Position numbers and translations under genes: made by a program
NCBI RefSeq assembly: GCF_001258055.1
Contig: NZ_CVRM01000001.1
Location: 62,001 to 126,000 of the forward strand
Source of the DNA: Phaeobacter italicus
Lineage (GTDB): Bacteria; Pseudomonadota; Alphaproteobacteria; Rhodobacterales; Rhodobacteraceae
Length of the DNA: 64,000 nucleotides
Direction of reading: 5' to 3'
Notes under the pieces: generated by a model
What the model saw: only the letters and a program-made list of their open reading frames with translations
Told to the model about the DNA's origin: nothing
Databases searched by the model: none
Part shown: positions 8,868 through 17,906 of the stretch, one piece after another
Position numbering within the stretch: position 1 is the first letter of the stretch
Layout: the number at the start of each line of letters is the position of its first letter

Positions 8868-10631
8868 ATGAAACCGGGTATTTTCAAATCATCCACGGCG
8901 CTCGCGGTTATGATCTCGCTGGCAGCCCCTCTTCCTGCCCTGTCGCAAAACAAGGGCGGCAAGCAGATTGATCTCAGCCAGATGTCTGTAGGTGAAATCA
9001 GCGATCTGGTGGATCGATGCCGCAAGCGGGCGGAACGCACCCAGAAGAAACTGGCCGCAGGTCAGGAGGTCGAAGAAAAGACCGGCAAGATCGCCAAGTT
9101 CTGCAAGGCCTATGGCACTGGTGCCTTTGACGCGGATTTGCCCGGTGAGCTGCAATCCGCCAGCGTTCTGGCCAGCGTCGCGGAGCTGACTGCAGACGCA
9201 GACGTGGAGGCCGACGCCGAGGTGCAGGCATCGGAACCCACGGACGCCCCGCCGACCGAAGCCGCGGACACCCAGCCGCAGGCGGACGCCGCAGAGACGG
9301 CTGGCACTGATACCAGTGCTGAAGCTGACACCGAGAGTGCGCCCGCGCCCCAAACCGACGCGCCCGCAGGGACGCCCGCTGCAGACGATGTAACAGAGGC
9401 TGCTGATGGGTCCGAAGCGACGGCGGAGGCCATTGCCGCAGATCTGGCCCAATCGCCGGAGGAAGCGGACGAAGGCACCGACAATCCCGAACTGGCCGAA
9501 ATCGACAGCCAGGCCCAGGCCGATGCTCTGGCTGATGCGCTGGACGGGGACGGCAATGCAGCCAGCGCGGCGGCTGCCAGCGCGAGCGATCCGAGCACAG
9601 GAGAGGCAGAGCCCGAAGTGATTGAGGAAGTCGTCACCGAGGAGACCGCCCGCAGCTCTGACGAGGAGTTCGAAACCGCTGTTGGCGACGCGGCCCCGGC
9701 CCCGCAACAGAACGCAGCGGCACCTGAGGATGACAGCGGTCTGTCCACCCGCGAGCGCAACGTCCTGCTGGGGCTGGGAGCCTTGGCGATCGGCACGCTG
9801 TTGAACAACGGCAGCAAGGTTGTCGCCAATTCGGGCGACCGCGCCATTGTCGAGCAAAACGGCCAATACCGGGTGCTGAAGGATGATGACGCACTGCTGC
9901 GTCAGCCGGGGTCGAATGTGACCACCTACCGCTTCGCCGATGGCTCGACACGCACTGTGGTTGTGCGCGAAAACGGGGTTGAGGTGGAAACCATCCGCTC
10001 TGCCGAAGGGCGGGTATTGCGCCGCACCAAACTGCTGCCGGATGGGCGCAGCGTCGTGCTGTTTGATGACACCCAGAAAGCAGAGCGCGTGGTGGTCAAC
10101 GAGCTGCCACAGGTTCAAGAGGACCGCAGTGCCGTCTCCAGCAGCAGGGCCGTTTCTGCCGAGGATCTTGCGGCTGCGCTTGCCGCACAAGATGCCAAGT
10201 CGGTAGAGCGCCGTTTCTCGCTGGCGCAGATCCGCAACATTGATGCGGTGCGTCGCCTGACGCCGGTCATCAACGTGGATTCGGTGAATTTCGACACCGG
10301 ATCGTCGGTGATCCGCCCGCAGGAAGCGGAGGAGCTGGCGGCCCTTGGCAATGCCCTGCGTGAGCTGATCGACCGCAACCCCGCCGAGGTGTTCCTGATC
10401 GAAGGCCACACCGATGCGGTCGGGGCTGCGACCTTCAACCTTGCGCTATCGGACCGTCGCGCGGAAACCGTGGCGCTGGCGCTGACCGAGTATTTCGACG
10501 TGCCCCCGGAGAACATGGTGGTGCAGGGCTATGGTGAGAGTGATCTGGCTGTGCGCACCCTTACGGCCGAGCGCGCGAACCGCCGCGTGGCCGTCCGCCG
10601 CATCACCCAACTGCTGAGTGGCGCGCAGTAA
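8868..10631 (+). CDS. OmpA-domain outer-membrane/peptidoglycan-binding protein with long acidic linker
   Basis: A 587-residue exported protein. A Sec signal peptide ends near ALSQN (residue 25). A short basic segment follows (residues 40-90). Residues 110-290 are a low-complexity acidic tract rich in Ala, Asp, Glu and Thr. A transmembrane-like or hydrophobic stretch, ERNVLLGLGALAIGTLL, lies near residue 305. A C-terminal OmpA domain (NFDTGSSVIRP, IEGHTDAVG, LSDRRAETVALAL, VQGYGESDL, ERANRRV) carries the Asp and Arg that bind diaminopimelate in peptidoglycan. AGAAAGGA precedes ATG 8868; an upstream in-frame start lacks a signal peptide. Probably links the envelope to the wall. The exact partner is unknown. 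Confidence 0.85.
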   Translation: MKPGIFKSSTALAVMISLAAPLPALSQNKGGKQIDLSQMSVGEISDLVDRCRKRAERTQKKLAAGQEVEEKTGKIAKFCKAYGTGAFDADLPGELQSASVLASVAELTADADVEADAEVQASEPTDAPPTEAADTQPQADAAETAGTDTSAEADTESAPAPQTDAPAGTPAADDVTEAADGSEATAEAIAADLAQSPEEADEGTDNPELAEIDSQAQADALADALDGDGNAASAAAASASDPSTGEAEPEVIEEVVTEETARSSDEEFETAVGDAAPAPQQNAAAPEDDSGLSTRERNVLLGLGALAIGTLLNNGSKVVANSGDRAIVEQNGQYRVLKDDDALLRQPGSNVTTYRFADGSTRTVVVRENGVEVETIRSAEGRVLRRTKLLPDGRSVVLFDDTQKAERVVVNELPQVQEDRSAVSSSRAVSAEDLAAALAAQDAKSVERRFSLAQIRNIDAVRRLTPVINVDSVNFDTGSSVIRPQEAEELAALGNALRELIDRNPAEVFLIEGHTDAVGAATFNLALSDRRAETVALALTEYFDVPPENMVVQGYGESDLAVRTLTAERANRRVAVRRITQLLSGAQ

Positions 10632-10667
10632 TCGCCCGATCTGTTCGTATCAACAGACAGACACACC

Positions 10668-10699
10668 ACCCCGGCGCCTTGAAAGGCGGCGGGGGTTTT
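10668..10699 (+). terminator. intrinsic terminator of the OmpA-domain gene
   Basis: CCCCGGCGCCTT pairs with AAGGCGGCGGGG (one mismatch) around a GA loop, followed by GTTTT. It lies 36 nt after the stop. Confidence 0.8.
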
Positions 10700-10724
10700 G
10701 CGTTCCGTGCATGGCGCCGGAGCG

Positions 10725-11522
10725 TTATGACTGACCCCGGCCTGATGTGCCAACGTGATAGGGGCAGAATTGGAGCGGCTGTATGGTCACGCTGTCCTGC
10801 TCAAACGACACAACAGCAAGTTCGGGCGCTTCGGCGCTTGGGGTGAAGCTGTTCCAGTCCCATTCTGGCTGCGGTGGCGGCGCCTGATAGAGCACAGAAC
10901 GCAGGGCCGTGAAGGGGATGCCCCGGATGGTGCCGGTCACGGATCGGTGCACATGGCCAACGCAGAGATGGCGGAGGTTTGCCCGACCTTCGATGATCTC
11001 AAGAAAGCGCGCGCCATGTTCCAGCCGCGCGCTGTCCTGCACGGGCAGACCCAGCGGCATTGGCGGATGGTGGAGAAACAGAAGAACCGCCCTGTCTTGT
11101 GCTGCGTCCAATGTGCTGGTCAGCCAGCGGGCGCGCTCGGCGCAGAATTCGCCCTCCGATGCACCCGGTTTGAGAGTGTCCAGACACAGGATGAGCCCAG
11201 CCGGGGTGTCCACGGAATATTGCAGAAAACCGTCCATGCAGCTGTCCGGTACCTGAAACTGCGCGCGCAGCAGATCCCGGTCATCATGATTGCCCACCAT
11301 CGGCAGACAGGGGATCGCCAGTTGGTCGAGGCGGTCAGCCAGATCGGCATAGTTGCGGGCGGTGGCGGTCTCTGCCATGTCGCCGGAAATCACGCAGTAA
11401 GAGGCGTCGGAATGGTGCTGGTTGATATAGTCGATGGCCGCATCAAGGCGCAGTTGCGGGTCATGACCCAGGATCTCTCCGCTGTGCTGGAAATGCAGAT
11501 CTGACATCCAAATCAGTTTCAT
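10725..11522 (-). CDS. metallophosphoesterase, CpdA-like (3',5'-cyclic-nucleotide phosphodiesterase family)
   Basis: A 265-residue calcineurin-like phosphoesterase. The metal-binding blocks are in order: MSDLHF (D-x-H) at residues 5-10, GDMAET, GNHDD, HHPP and GHVHR. This set and the length match CpdA-type class III cyclic nucleotide phosphodiesterases, which lower cAMP, but substrates in the family vary widely and no cAMP gene is adjacent. I start at MKLIWMSDLHF (11522) because the upstream 19 residues of the open frame precede the first beta strand and look non-coding. It is separated from the TetR gene by 111 nt with inverted repeats. Confidence 0.8.
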   Translation of the reverse strand: MKLIWMSDLHFQHSGEILGHDPQLRLDAAIDYINQHHSDASYCVISGDMAETATARNYADLADRLDQLAIPCLPMVGNHDDRDLLRAQFQVPDSCMDGFLQYSVDTPAGLILCLDTLKPGASEGEFCAERARWLTSTLDAAQDRAVLLFLHHPPMPLGLPVQDSARLEHGARFLEIIEGRANLRHLCVGHVHRSVTGTIRGIPFTALRSVLYQAPPPQPEWDWNSFTPSAEAPELAVVSFEQDSVTIQPLQFCPYHVGTSGRGQS

Positions 11523-11541
11523 CGAAATCACGTCCCGGCCG

Positions 11542-11567
11542 GTCAGGCCCAATAAATCCGGCCTGAC
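11542..11567. other. perfect 8-bp inverted repeat between phosphoesterase and TetR genes
   Basis: GTCAGGCC and GGCCTGAC flank a 10-nt spacer upstream of the phosphoesterase start. It could be an operator or a factor-dependent stem. Another perfect 7-bp pair (GGCGACC/GGTCGCC) lies closer to the TetR stop, near 11607-11627, and could end the paa transcript. Confidence 0.4.
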
Positions 11568-11633
11568 TATGGTGCACATTCACTGTCTGGCGCAAGCCGG
11601 GGCGCATGGCGACCTGCTGTTTGGTCGCCGCCC

Positions 11634-12230
11634 CTAAAGCCTGCCAACCCCGCCGAGGGTCAGGTTTGCGACCACATCGGCGTAGGCTTCACGCGCGTCG
11701 GAGCCCGCGCCGGAGTTCCACATGTAATACCAGTTCAACATGCCAAAGACCGACATCGTGGCAGAGCGCAGTTTTTCGCTGTCTTGGGCCAGTGTGGTGG
11801 GTGCGACGGCTGCGAGCGCGTCGCTGACCACCTGGACCAGTTCCCGTTGATAGGCGCGAAGCAGCTTTTGCTGGTCTTCCGGCAACGCGCCCATTGCACT
11901 GATCTGAACCTGATGTTCGTGGTCCGCGCCCTGATAAGCCAGCAGGATTTCCGACACGATACGGCGCAACCGCTGATCGGGGGACAGCGCGCTGACATCG
12001 ACGCCGCAGACCCGGTCGCGCAGCTCGCTCAGGTAGGTGTCAAGGACGCCGAACAGGACGGCATCCTTGCTGTCGTAGTAGTGATAGATATTGGCCTTGG
12101 AGATCCCGCACTCTCGCGCGAGTTGGGTCATCGAGGCGCGGTCGAACCCTGCCTCGGCAAACACCTTGGCCGCAGATTTCAGAATCTGGGCGCGTTTCTC
12201 GTCGTGGTCTTTTGCGATCGTGCGGGCCAA
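11634..12230 (-). CDS. TetR/AcrR family regulator of the phenylacetate genes (PaaR-like)
   Basis: A 198-residue one-component repressor. Residues 9-55 form the TetR helix-turn-helix (ILKSAAKVFAEAGFDRASMTQLARECGISKANIYHYYDSKDAV, in family consensus). The C-terminal half should bind a ligand, for which phenylacetyl-CoA is the expected effector in this context. It is the last gene of the paaG-paaI-paaK-tetR operon, 6 nt after paaK. A matching palindromic operator lies at 14864 in the divergent paaG/paaZ promoter region. TetR-type PaaR proteins control paa genes in several proteobacteria. The specific assignment rests on position. Confidence 0.82.
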   Translation of the reverse strand: MARTIAKDHDEKRAQILKSAAKVFAEAGFDRASMTQLARECGISKANIYHYYDSKDAVLFGVLDTYLSELRDRVCGVDVSALSPDQRLRRIVSEILLAYQGADHEHQVQISAMGALPEDQQKLLRAYQRELVQVVSDALAAVAPTTLAQDSEKLRSATMSVFGMLNWYYMWNSGAGSDAREAYADVVANLTLGGVGRL

Positions 12231-12236
12231 GCGGGG

Positions 12237-13547
12237 TTACTCCTTGCTGCGGTTGTCGACGACGCGCTTGGCCTTGCCCTGGCTGCGCTCCACCGAACCC
12301 GGCTCGCCTACAATGATCTCGGTCGAGACGCCAACCATATCCTTGATGCGCTTGGTCAGCATCCGCGCAGCCGCGGTCTTGCTGAGTTCGTCGGTGGCAT
12401 CGGGATTGGCCTCTACAAAGACCCGCATCGCGTCCATGCGGCCGGATTTGTAGAGCTCGATCTGGTAGTAAGGCGCGAGGCCGCCGGTCGCCAGCAGCTG
12501 CTCTTCCACCTGGCTGGGGAAGACGTTGACGCCGCGCAGGATGATCATGTCGTCGCTGCGGCCAGTGATCTTTTCCATCCGCCGCATCGAGCGTGCGGTG
12601 CCCGGCAGGAGGCGCGTCAGATCGCGGGTGCGGTAGCGGATCATTGGCAGGCCTTCCTTGGTGAGCGTGGTGAACACCAGCTCGCCCAGCTCGCCATCCG
12701 GCAGCACCTCGCCCGTTTGCGGGTCGATGATTTCCGGCAGGAAGTGATCTTCCCAGATCACCGGGCCATCCTTGGTCTCGACGCATTCGTTGGCGACACC
12801 CGGTCCCATGATCTCGGACAGGCCGTAGATATCGACCGCATGCATGTCAAAGGCGTCCTCGACCTCCTTGCGCATAGCGTCGGTCCAGGGTTCGGCGCCA
12901 AACACGCCCACCTTGAGCGAGCATTCGCGCGGGTCCATGCCGACCTTGTGGTACTGCTCCAGAATGTTGAGCATGTAGGAGGGCGTCACCATGATGCCGT
13001 CGGGTTTGAAATCGGTGATCAGGCCGACCTGTTTTTCGGTCTGCCCGCCCGACATCGGCACCACAGTGGCGCCCAGACGTTCGATCCCGTAGTGCGCGCC
13101 AAGCCCGCCGGTGAACAGGCCATAGCCGTAGGCGTTGTGCACCATATCGCCCTTGCGCAGGCCAGACGCCCGCAAGCTGCGCGCCACCAGATCCGCCCAG
13201 TTGTCGATGTCGCCCTTGGTATAGCCCACAACCGTCGGCTTGCCGGTGGTGCCAGAGGAGGCATGGAGACGGATGATTTCACTGCGCGGCACCGCGAACA
13301 GGCCGAACGGGTAGTTGTCGCGCAGGTCGTTCTTGTAGGTAAACGGGAACTTCGCCAGATCGGACAACTGTTGCAGATCGTCCGGATGCACGCCTGCCGC
13401 GTCGAACCGCTCGCGATACATGGGCACGTTTTCATAGGCGTGGCGCACCGACCATTTCAGCCGGTCCAGCTGAAGGGCGCGGATTTCGTCGATTGAGGCA
13501 ATCTCGATCGGGTCCAGATCAGCCTTGTTGGGGGTCAGGTCTCTCAT
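12237..13547 (-). CDS. paaK: phenylacetate--CoA ligase
   Basis: A 436-residue adenylate-forming ligase that activates phenylacetate to phenylacetyl-CoA, the first step of the aerobic hybrid pathway. Key motifs: P-loop-like SSGTTGKPTVVGYT near residue 96, YGLSEIMGPG near 241 (adenine-binding), and YRTRDLT near 330. GRSDDMIILRGVNVFPSQVEE near 350 is diagnostic for PaaK-type ligases. Start MRDLTPNKADLD at 13547 gives the usual family length (about 437) and drops five residues of upstream frame. It lies between paaI and the TetR gene in one operon. Confidence 0.95.
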   Translation of the reverse strand: MRDLTPNKADLDPIEIASIDEIRALQLDRLKWSVRHAYENVPMYRERFDAAGVHPDDLQQLSDLAKFPFTYKNDLRDNYPFGLFAVPRSEIIRLHASSGTTGKPTVVGYTKGDIDNWADLVARSLRASGLRKGDMVHNAYGYGLFTGGLGAHYGIERLGATVVPMSGGQTEKQVGLITDFKPDGIMVTPSYMLNILEQYHKVGMDPRECSLKVGVFGAEPWTDAMRKEVEDAFDMHAVDIYGLSEIMGPGVANECVETKDGPVIWEDHFLPEIIDPQTGEVLPDGELGELVFTTLTKEGLPMIRYRTRDLTRLLPGTARSMRRMEKITGRSDDMIILRGVNVFPSQVEEQLLATGGLAPYYQIELYKSGRMDAMRVFVEANPDATDELSKTAAARMLTKRIKDMVGVSTEIIVGEPGSVERSQGKAKRVVDNRSKE

Positions 13548-13590
13548 TGGCGTCCTCCACACCGTTTGGTCGTCTCAATTGGCGGCTCAG

Positions 13591-14034
13591 TCAGTCGCCC
13601 TGTTTCTCGTCAAACAATTGGCCTTTGATCGCCCGCGAAAACCCGCGGAACTCGGCTATTTTGGTGCCGTCCTGATTGGTGACAGTGACATCATAGATGC
13701 CGCTGCGCCCGGTCAGTGACAGCTCTGTTGCGGTGGCAATCAGCCGGTCGCCCAACCGTCCGGGCGCGGTGTAGCTGATCACGTTGTGCTGCGCGACGGT
13801 GGCCTGATTGCGGCTGTTGCAGGCAAAGGCAAAGGCGCTGTCGGCCAGCATGAAGGTGACACCGCCGTGGCAGATACCGTGGCCGTTGCAGTGGTGCTGG
13901 GTGACGGTCAGCTCCAGCGTGGCGGCGCCCTCATCCACATGGGTGATTTCCATGCCCGCCCATTTGGAGGCATGGTCATCCGCCCACATGGCGGCGGCAG
14001 ATTTCTCGGCGCGTTCCTTGGGGGTCATGGTCAT
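13591..14034 (-). CDS. paaI: hydroxyphenylacetyl-CoA thioesterase PaaI
   Basis: A 147-residue hotdog-fold thioesterase. PaaI clears stalled ring-hydroxylated CoA intermediates of phenylacetate catabolism and so protects the CoA pool. The family motif NGHGICHGGVTFMLADSAFAFA carries the active-site Asp in the HGG-x5-D arrangement (residues 56-65). Its ATG overlaps the paaG stop by 4 nt, so translation is coupled. Position between paaG and paaK supports the name over a generic thioesterase. Confidence 0.92.
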   Translation of the reverse strand: MTMTPKERAEKSAAAMWADDHASKWAGMEITHVDEGAATLELTVTQHHCNGHGICHGGVTFMLADSAFAFACNSRNQATVAQHNVISYTAPGRLGDRLIATATELSLTGRSGIYDVTVTNQDGTKIAEFRGFSRAIKGQLFDEKQGD

Positions 14035-14816
14035 TTGCCCTTGAACGCGGGTGCGCGTTTTTCCAGGAAGCTGGCCACGCCCTCTGCGTAATCCGCGCTT
14101 TCGCCGCAGGTCTTCATCGCGTCGGCCTCGATTTCCAGCTGGTCGGACAGCGTATTGACCGCTGCGGCCTGGATTGTCTGTTTGGTCAGACCCAGACCCA
14201 GCGTCGGGCCGTTGGCGAATTTCTCTGCCATCGTGCGGGCCTCGGCCATCAGGTCGTCATCAGGCAGCGCCTTCCAGATCAGGCCCCAGTCCTCGGCCTT
14301 CTTGGCAGGCAGTGGTTCAGCGGTCAGCGCCAGCCCCTTGGCGCGCGCCTCGCCCAGAAGGCGCGGAAGATGCCAGCTGCCGCCGGTGTCCGGGATCAGG
14401 CCAACCTTGGAAAACGACTGGATGAACTTGGCGCTTTCGGCGGCCAGCACCACATCGCAGGCCAGCGCCAGATTGGCCCCTGCCCCGGCCGCCACGCCAT
14501 TGACCGCACAGATCACCGGGAAATTCAGGGAGCGGATGAGGTTCACAAGTGGGGCATAGAATGTGCGCACCGTGTTCCCGAGGTCCGGGGGGCCATCCAT
14601 CTTGCGCGGATCGCGGTCGCCCAGATCCTGCCCCGCGCAAAAGCCGCGGCCCGCGCCAGTCAGCAGCACAGCGCGGGCGCCACCGTCGCGCGCGGCCTCG
14701 AGTGCGGCGCGCAGGGCGTAGTGCATTTCCTCGTTGAAACTGTTCAGCCGATCAGGCCGGTTCAGGGTGATTTCCACCCAGTTTCCATGCCCCTGCACCA
14801 GCAGCGTATCCGACAT
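14031..14816 (-). CDS. paaG: 2-(1,2-epoxy-1,2-dihydrophenyl)acetyl-CoA isomerase PaaG
   Basis: A 261-residue crotonase-fold enzyme. PaaG isomerises ring-epoxide CoA to oxepin-CoA and also shifts a later double bond. Features: AGRGFCAGQDLGDRDPRKM (oxyanion-hole region with the PaaG-typical GQDLGDR), GVAAGAGANLALACD (second oxyanion glycine), and SFSKVGLIPDTGGSWHLPRL, containing the catalytic Asp (LIPDTGG). It is the first gene of the leftward operon, facing paaZ across a 128-nt regulatory gap. Confidence 0.93.
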   Translation of the reverse strand: MSDTLLVQGHGNWVEITLNRPDRLNSFNEEMHYALRAALEAARDGGARAVLLTGAGRGFCAGQDLGDRDPRKMDGPPDLGNTVRTFYAPLVNLIRSLNFPVICAVNGVAAGAGANLALACDVVLAAESAKFIQSFSKVGLIPDTGGSWHLPRLLGEARAKGLALTAEPLPAKKAEDWGLIWKALPDDDLMAEARTMAEKFANGPTLGLGLTKQTIQAAAVNTLSDQLEIEADAMKTCGESADYAEGVASFLEKRAPAFKGK

Positions 14817-14863
14817 TGCCGCGCCCTCCCTCTGACGTCATGGATAAAGATCTTGCATAAACC

Positions 14864-14875
14864 GACCGGACGGTC
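14864..14875. promoter_or_regulatory. candidate TetR-type (PaaR) operator between paaG and paaZ
   Basis: GACCG-GA-CGGTC is a perfect 5-bp inverted repeat with a 2-bp spacer, inside a longer imperfect palindrome AAACCGACCGGACGGTCAAT. Palindromes of the form TGACCGNNCGGTCA are typical of TetR regulators of acyl-CoA catabolism. Its place between the two divergent paa transcription units would allow one repressor to control both. Confidence 0.6.
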
Positions 14876-14944
14876 AATATATTTGCAACCCCGCCGATTG
14901 CGCCCTTGGGTGGTCGGCCAGCAACAGATGCAAAGGATCTCACG

Positions 14945-16975
14945 ATGAGCCTTCTTGATGTTTCCAGCTTTGCCGCTGGTCAGTGGATTGCACCGGGTGC
15001 AGGTGCGCGCAACATTGCAAGCGCGATCACAGGCGAAGTGATTGCCCAAGCGGGCAATGATACGCTGAATGTACAGGGCATGCTGGACTATGCTCGCTCT
15101 GTCGGCGGCCCCTCCTTGCGCAAGATGACGTTCCACGACCGCGCCCGGATGCTGAAGGCGCTGGCAGGTCATCTGAACCAGCACAAGCAGGCGCTTTATG
15201 ATCTGTCGTTCAACACCGGCGCCACCCAGTCCGACCACATGATCGACATTGATGGCGGCATCGGCACCATGTTCGTCTTTGCCTCCAAGGGTCGGCGCGA
15301 AATGCCGGACGGCCATGTCTACCTGGACGGGGATGTCGAACAGCTGTCGCGCAACGGCACCTTTCTGGGCCAGCACATCTGCACGCCGTTGCAAGGGGTT
15401 GCAGTGCATATCAACGCCTTCAACTTCCCGGTCTGGGGCATGCTTGAGAAACTGGCCCCGACCCTGCTGGCCGGTGTCCCCGCGATCGTGAAACCCGCGA
15501 CCGCCACCTGCTATGTCACCGAACTGGCGGTGCGGCTGATGCTGGAGTCGGGCATCCTGCCGGACGGGGCGCTGCAGCTGGTGTCCGGTGGGCTTGGTGA
15601 CATGCTCGACCACCTTGGCATGCAGGATGTTGTCAGCTTTACCGGCTCTGCCGAAACTGCGCTGAAACTGCGCGCAAACCCTGTGATCCTGCGGAACTCG
15701 GTGCGATTCGTTGCGGAGCAGGACAGTCTCAACGCCTCCATCCTTGGCCCCGACGCCCAGCCCGGCACGCCGGAATTTGACCTGTTCGTCAAGGAAGTCA
15801 GCCGCGAGATGACCACGAAAGCGGGCCAGAAATGCACTGCCATTCGCCGCATCATCGCGCCGGAAAGCCAGATCGAGGCCGTCATTGCAGCCCTGTCAGA
15901 GCGTCTGGCGAAGACCCAGATCGGAGATCCCCGCCTTGAAGGGACCCGGATGGGGGCGCTGGTGTCGAATGCGCAGAAACGCGACGTGATGGAAAAGGCC
16001 GCCATCATCGGTCAGGAGGCCACCCGCGTCTTTGGCGATCCGGAGCGTTTTGACGTGACGGGTGCGGACGCGGCCAAGGGCGCGTTTGTGCCGCCCATGC
16101 TGTATCACTGCGAAGCGCCTGACACGGCAGAGCGCGTGCACGACACAGAGGCCTTTGGCCCCGTTTCGACCATTATGGGCTATCGCGATCTGGACCACGC
16201 CATCGCGTTGGCCAACCGCGGTCAGGGCTCGCTGGTGGCGTCCGTTATCACCCATGACCCTGCCGTCGCCCGTGAGGTTGCGATCGGCGCCGGCGCCTAT
16301 CATGGCCGACTTTATTTCAACAACCGCGACTCGATGAAGGAATCGACCGGCCACGGCTCTCCCCTGCCCCACATGGTGCATGGCGGCCCTGGCCGTGCAG
16401 GCGGCGGCGAGGAAATGGGCGGCGTGCGCGGCGTCAAACACTACATGCAGCGCACCGCCATTCAGGGTTCACCCGACATCCTGTCGGCAATTGGCGAGAA
16501 ATGGGTTCCGGGTGGCACCGAGATCGAAGGCCCCGCACACCCCTTTACCCGCAAGTTCGGCGAACTGGCGGTCGGCGAGACGCTGCACACCGCGCCGCGC
16601 ACCGTGACGTTGGAGGATATCGAGACCTTTGCCCATTTCACCGGCGACACCTTCTATGCCCATATGGATGACGAAGCCGCCAAGCGGAACCCGTTCTTCC
16701 CGGGCCGTGTGGCGCATGGCTACCTGCTGTTGTCCTTTGCTGCGGGCATGTTCGTGCAACCCGACGAAGGCCCGGTTCTGGCCAACACCGGCCTTGATAA
16801 CCTGCGCTTCATGAAGCCGGTTGCGGCCGGTGACAGCATCAAGGTGCGCCTGAGCGTCAAGAAAAAGACCCCGCGCAACGATGAATACGGTGAAGTGCGC
16901 TGGCATGTGACGCTGACCAATCAGGACGATGAAATCGCTGCAGAGTATGAACTGCTGACGATGAACGCCTACTGA
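14945..16975 (+). CDS. paaZ: bifunctional oxepin-CoA hydrolase / 3-oxo-5,6-dehydrosuberyl-CoA semialdehyde dehydrogenase PaaZ
   Basis: A 676-residue fusion: an aldehyde dehydrogenase domain (about 1-520) and a C-terminal MaoC-like (R)-enoyl-CoA hydratase domain (about 540-676). It opens the oxepin ring and oxidises the resulting aldehyde. The ALDH catalytic residues are intact: Glu in AEQDSLN (aligned with MEADSLN of E. coli PaaZ) and Cys in [10 protein letters not shown]. The hydratase motif [15 protein letters not shown] plus [12 protein letters not shown] is complete. This argues against the ALDH-dead variants that divert flux to tropone compounds. Start ATG 14945 follows AAAGGAT. Confidence 0.95.
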   Translation: MSLLDVSSFAAGQWIAPGAGARNIASAITGEVIAQAGNDTLNVQGMLDYARSVGGPSLRKMTFHDRARMLKALAGHLNQHKQALYDLSFNTGATQSDHMIDIDGGIGTMFVFASKGRREMPDGHVYLDGDVEQLSRNGTFLGQHICTPLQGVAVHINAFNFPVWGMLEKLAPTLLAGVPAIVKPATATCYVTELAVRLMLESGILPDGALQLVSGGLGDMLDHLGMQDVVSFTGSAETALKLRANPVILRNSVRFVAEQDSLNASILGPDAQPGTPEFDLFVKEVSREMTTKAGQKCTAIRRIIAPESQIEAVIAALSERLAKTQIGDPRLEGTRMGALVSNAQKRDVMEKAAIIGQEATRVFGDPERFDVTGADAAKGAFVPPMLYHCEAPDTAERVHDTEAFGPVSTIMGYRDLDHAIALANRGQGSLVASVITHDPAVAREVAIGAGAYHGRLYFNNRDSMKESTGHGSPLPHMVHGGPGRAGGGEEMGGVRGVKHYMQRTAIQGSPDILSAIGEKWVPGGTEIEGPAHPFTRKFGELAVGETLHTAPRTVTLEDIETFAHFTGDTFYAHMDDEAAKRNPFFPGRVAHGYLLLSFAAGMFVQPDEGPVLANTGLDNLRFMKPVAAGDSIKVRLSVKKKTPRNDEYGEVRWHVTLTNQDDEIAAEYELLTMNAY

Positions 16976-17004
16976 TCCATTGCCGTAGCACCGCACCTGC
17001 CCTG

Positions 17005-17026
17005 GGCCAGTCCGTATGGACTGGCC
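17005..17026. other. perfect 9-bp stem-loop between paaZ and the PaaX-like gene
   Basis: GGCCAGTCC and GGACTGGCC flank a GTAT loop, 32 nt upstream of the regulator start. There is no T-tract, so it may be an operator for the PaaX-like protein or a mRNA 3' end structure rather than an intrinsic terminator. Confidence 0.5.
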
Positions 17027-17057
17027 TATCGCGTTTCGGGGGCTTAGACATAAGGGT

Positions 17058-17882
17058 ATGACTGATGCCCAAGATCTCTGGTTTGATACCGCCGTTTCCA
17101 AGCTGAGTGACCCGCAGAACCAGCGGGTCTGGTCGGTGATCGTGTCCCTATTCGGGGATCTGGCGCAGCAAAAAGGGGCCTCTATCAACGGGCAGACCCT
17201 GACGCAGATCATCACGCCAATGGGCATCAAGCCCGAAGCGATCCGCGTCGCGCTGCACCGCCTGCGCAAGGATGGCTGGATCGACAGCACACGCTCGGGC
17301 CGGGCGTCTGTGCATTTCCTGACCGAAAGCGGGCGCAGCCAGTCTGCGGCGGTGACGCCTCGGATTTATGCCCGCGAAATTGCCCCGCCCACTGAGTGGC
17401 ATCTGGCCATTGCAGAAGACGGTCAGTCCGCCATGCTGGATGGATTGCTGGAGCAGGCAGATTACGTCAGCGTCAACCGTTGCACGGCGCTGGGTCTTGG
17501 CAAAGCTGCATCGCTGGCCCGTGATCTGCTGGTGGTGCACAACCCTGACTTGGCGGTTCCAGAGTGGCTGCAGAGGCGGTTGTTTCCCGAGGATCTGCGC
17601 GTCACCTGTTCGGATCTGGACGTGACGCTGGCCGAACTGAACAGCGCGCGCAGCGGGCTGGCCATTGATGAACAGCTATCCGCAGCGCAGATCGCCACGC
17701 TGCGCACGCTGATCGTGCACCGCTGGCGGCGGGTGGTTTTGCGCCATCCGGATCTGCCGCTGTCGCTGCATCCGGACGATTGGCGCGGAGAGCCCTGCCG
17801 CCGTCGGGTGGCAGAGCTGCTGGAGGCGTTGCCGCGCCCGACCCTTGCCACCAACGGCGATCTGGCCGGGACTGCGGACTGA
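17058..17882 (+). CDS. PaaX family transcriptional regulator
   Basis: A 274-residue GntR-like winged-helix regulator. PaaX in E. coli represses paa genes and is released by phenylacetyl-CoA. The N-terminal part (residues 20-90: VWSVIVSLFGDLA, then MGIKPEAIRVALHRLRKDGWI) matches the PaaX winged helix, and the C-terminal part (VHRWRRVVLRHPDLPLSLHPDDWRGEPCRRRVAELLE) is the PaaX_C signature. ATG 17058 is preceded by TAAGGG at short spacing. The locus therefore carries both TetR-type and PaaX-type regulators. Which controls which unit cannot be read from sequence. Confidence 0.85.
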   Translation: MTDAQDLWFDTAVSKLSDPQNQRVWSVIVSLFGDLAQQKGASINGQTLTQIITPMGIKPEAIRVALHRLRKDGWIDSTRSGRASVHFLTESGRSQSAAVTPRIYAREIAPPTEWHLAIAEDGQSAMLDGLLEQADYVSVNRCTALGLGKAASLARDLLVVHNPDLAVPEWLQRRLFPEDLRVTCSDLDVTLAELNSARSGLAIDEQLSAAQIATLRTLIVHRWRRVVLRHPDLPLSLHPDDWRGEPCRRRVAELLEALPRPTLATNGDLAGTAD

Positions 17883-17906
17883 CACGACAGCTGTCAGGCG
17901 GCTGCC

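Noticed and set aside
11784-13496. Long rightward open frame opposite the TetR and paaK genes
   Set aside because: It is antisense to two clear genes, has no family features and reflects GC-rich codon bias.
14945-16975. PaaZ variant with a dead aldehyde dehydrogenase, as used for tropone compounds
   Set aside because: Both the catalytic Glu and Cys are present at the expected motifs.
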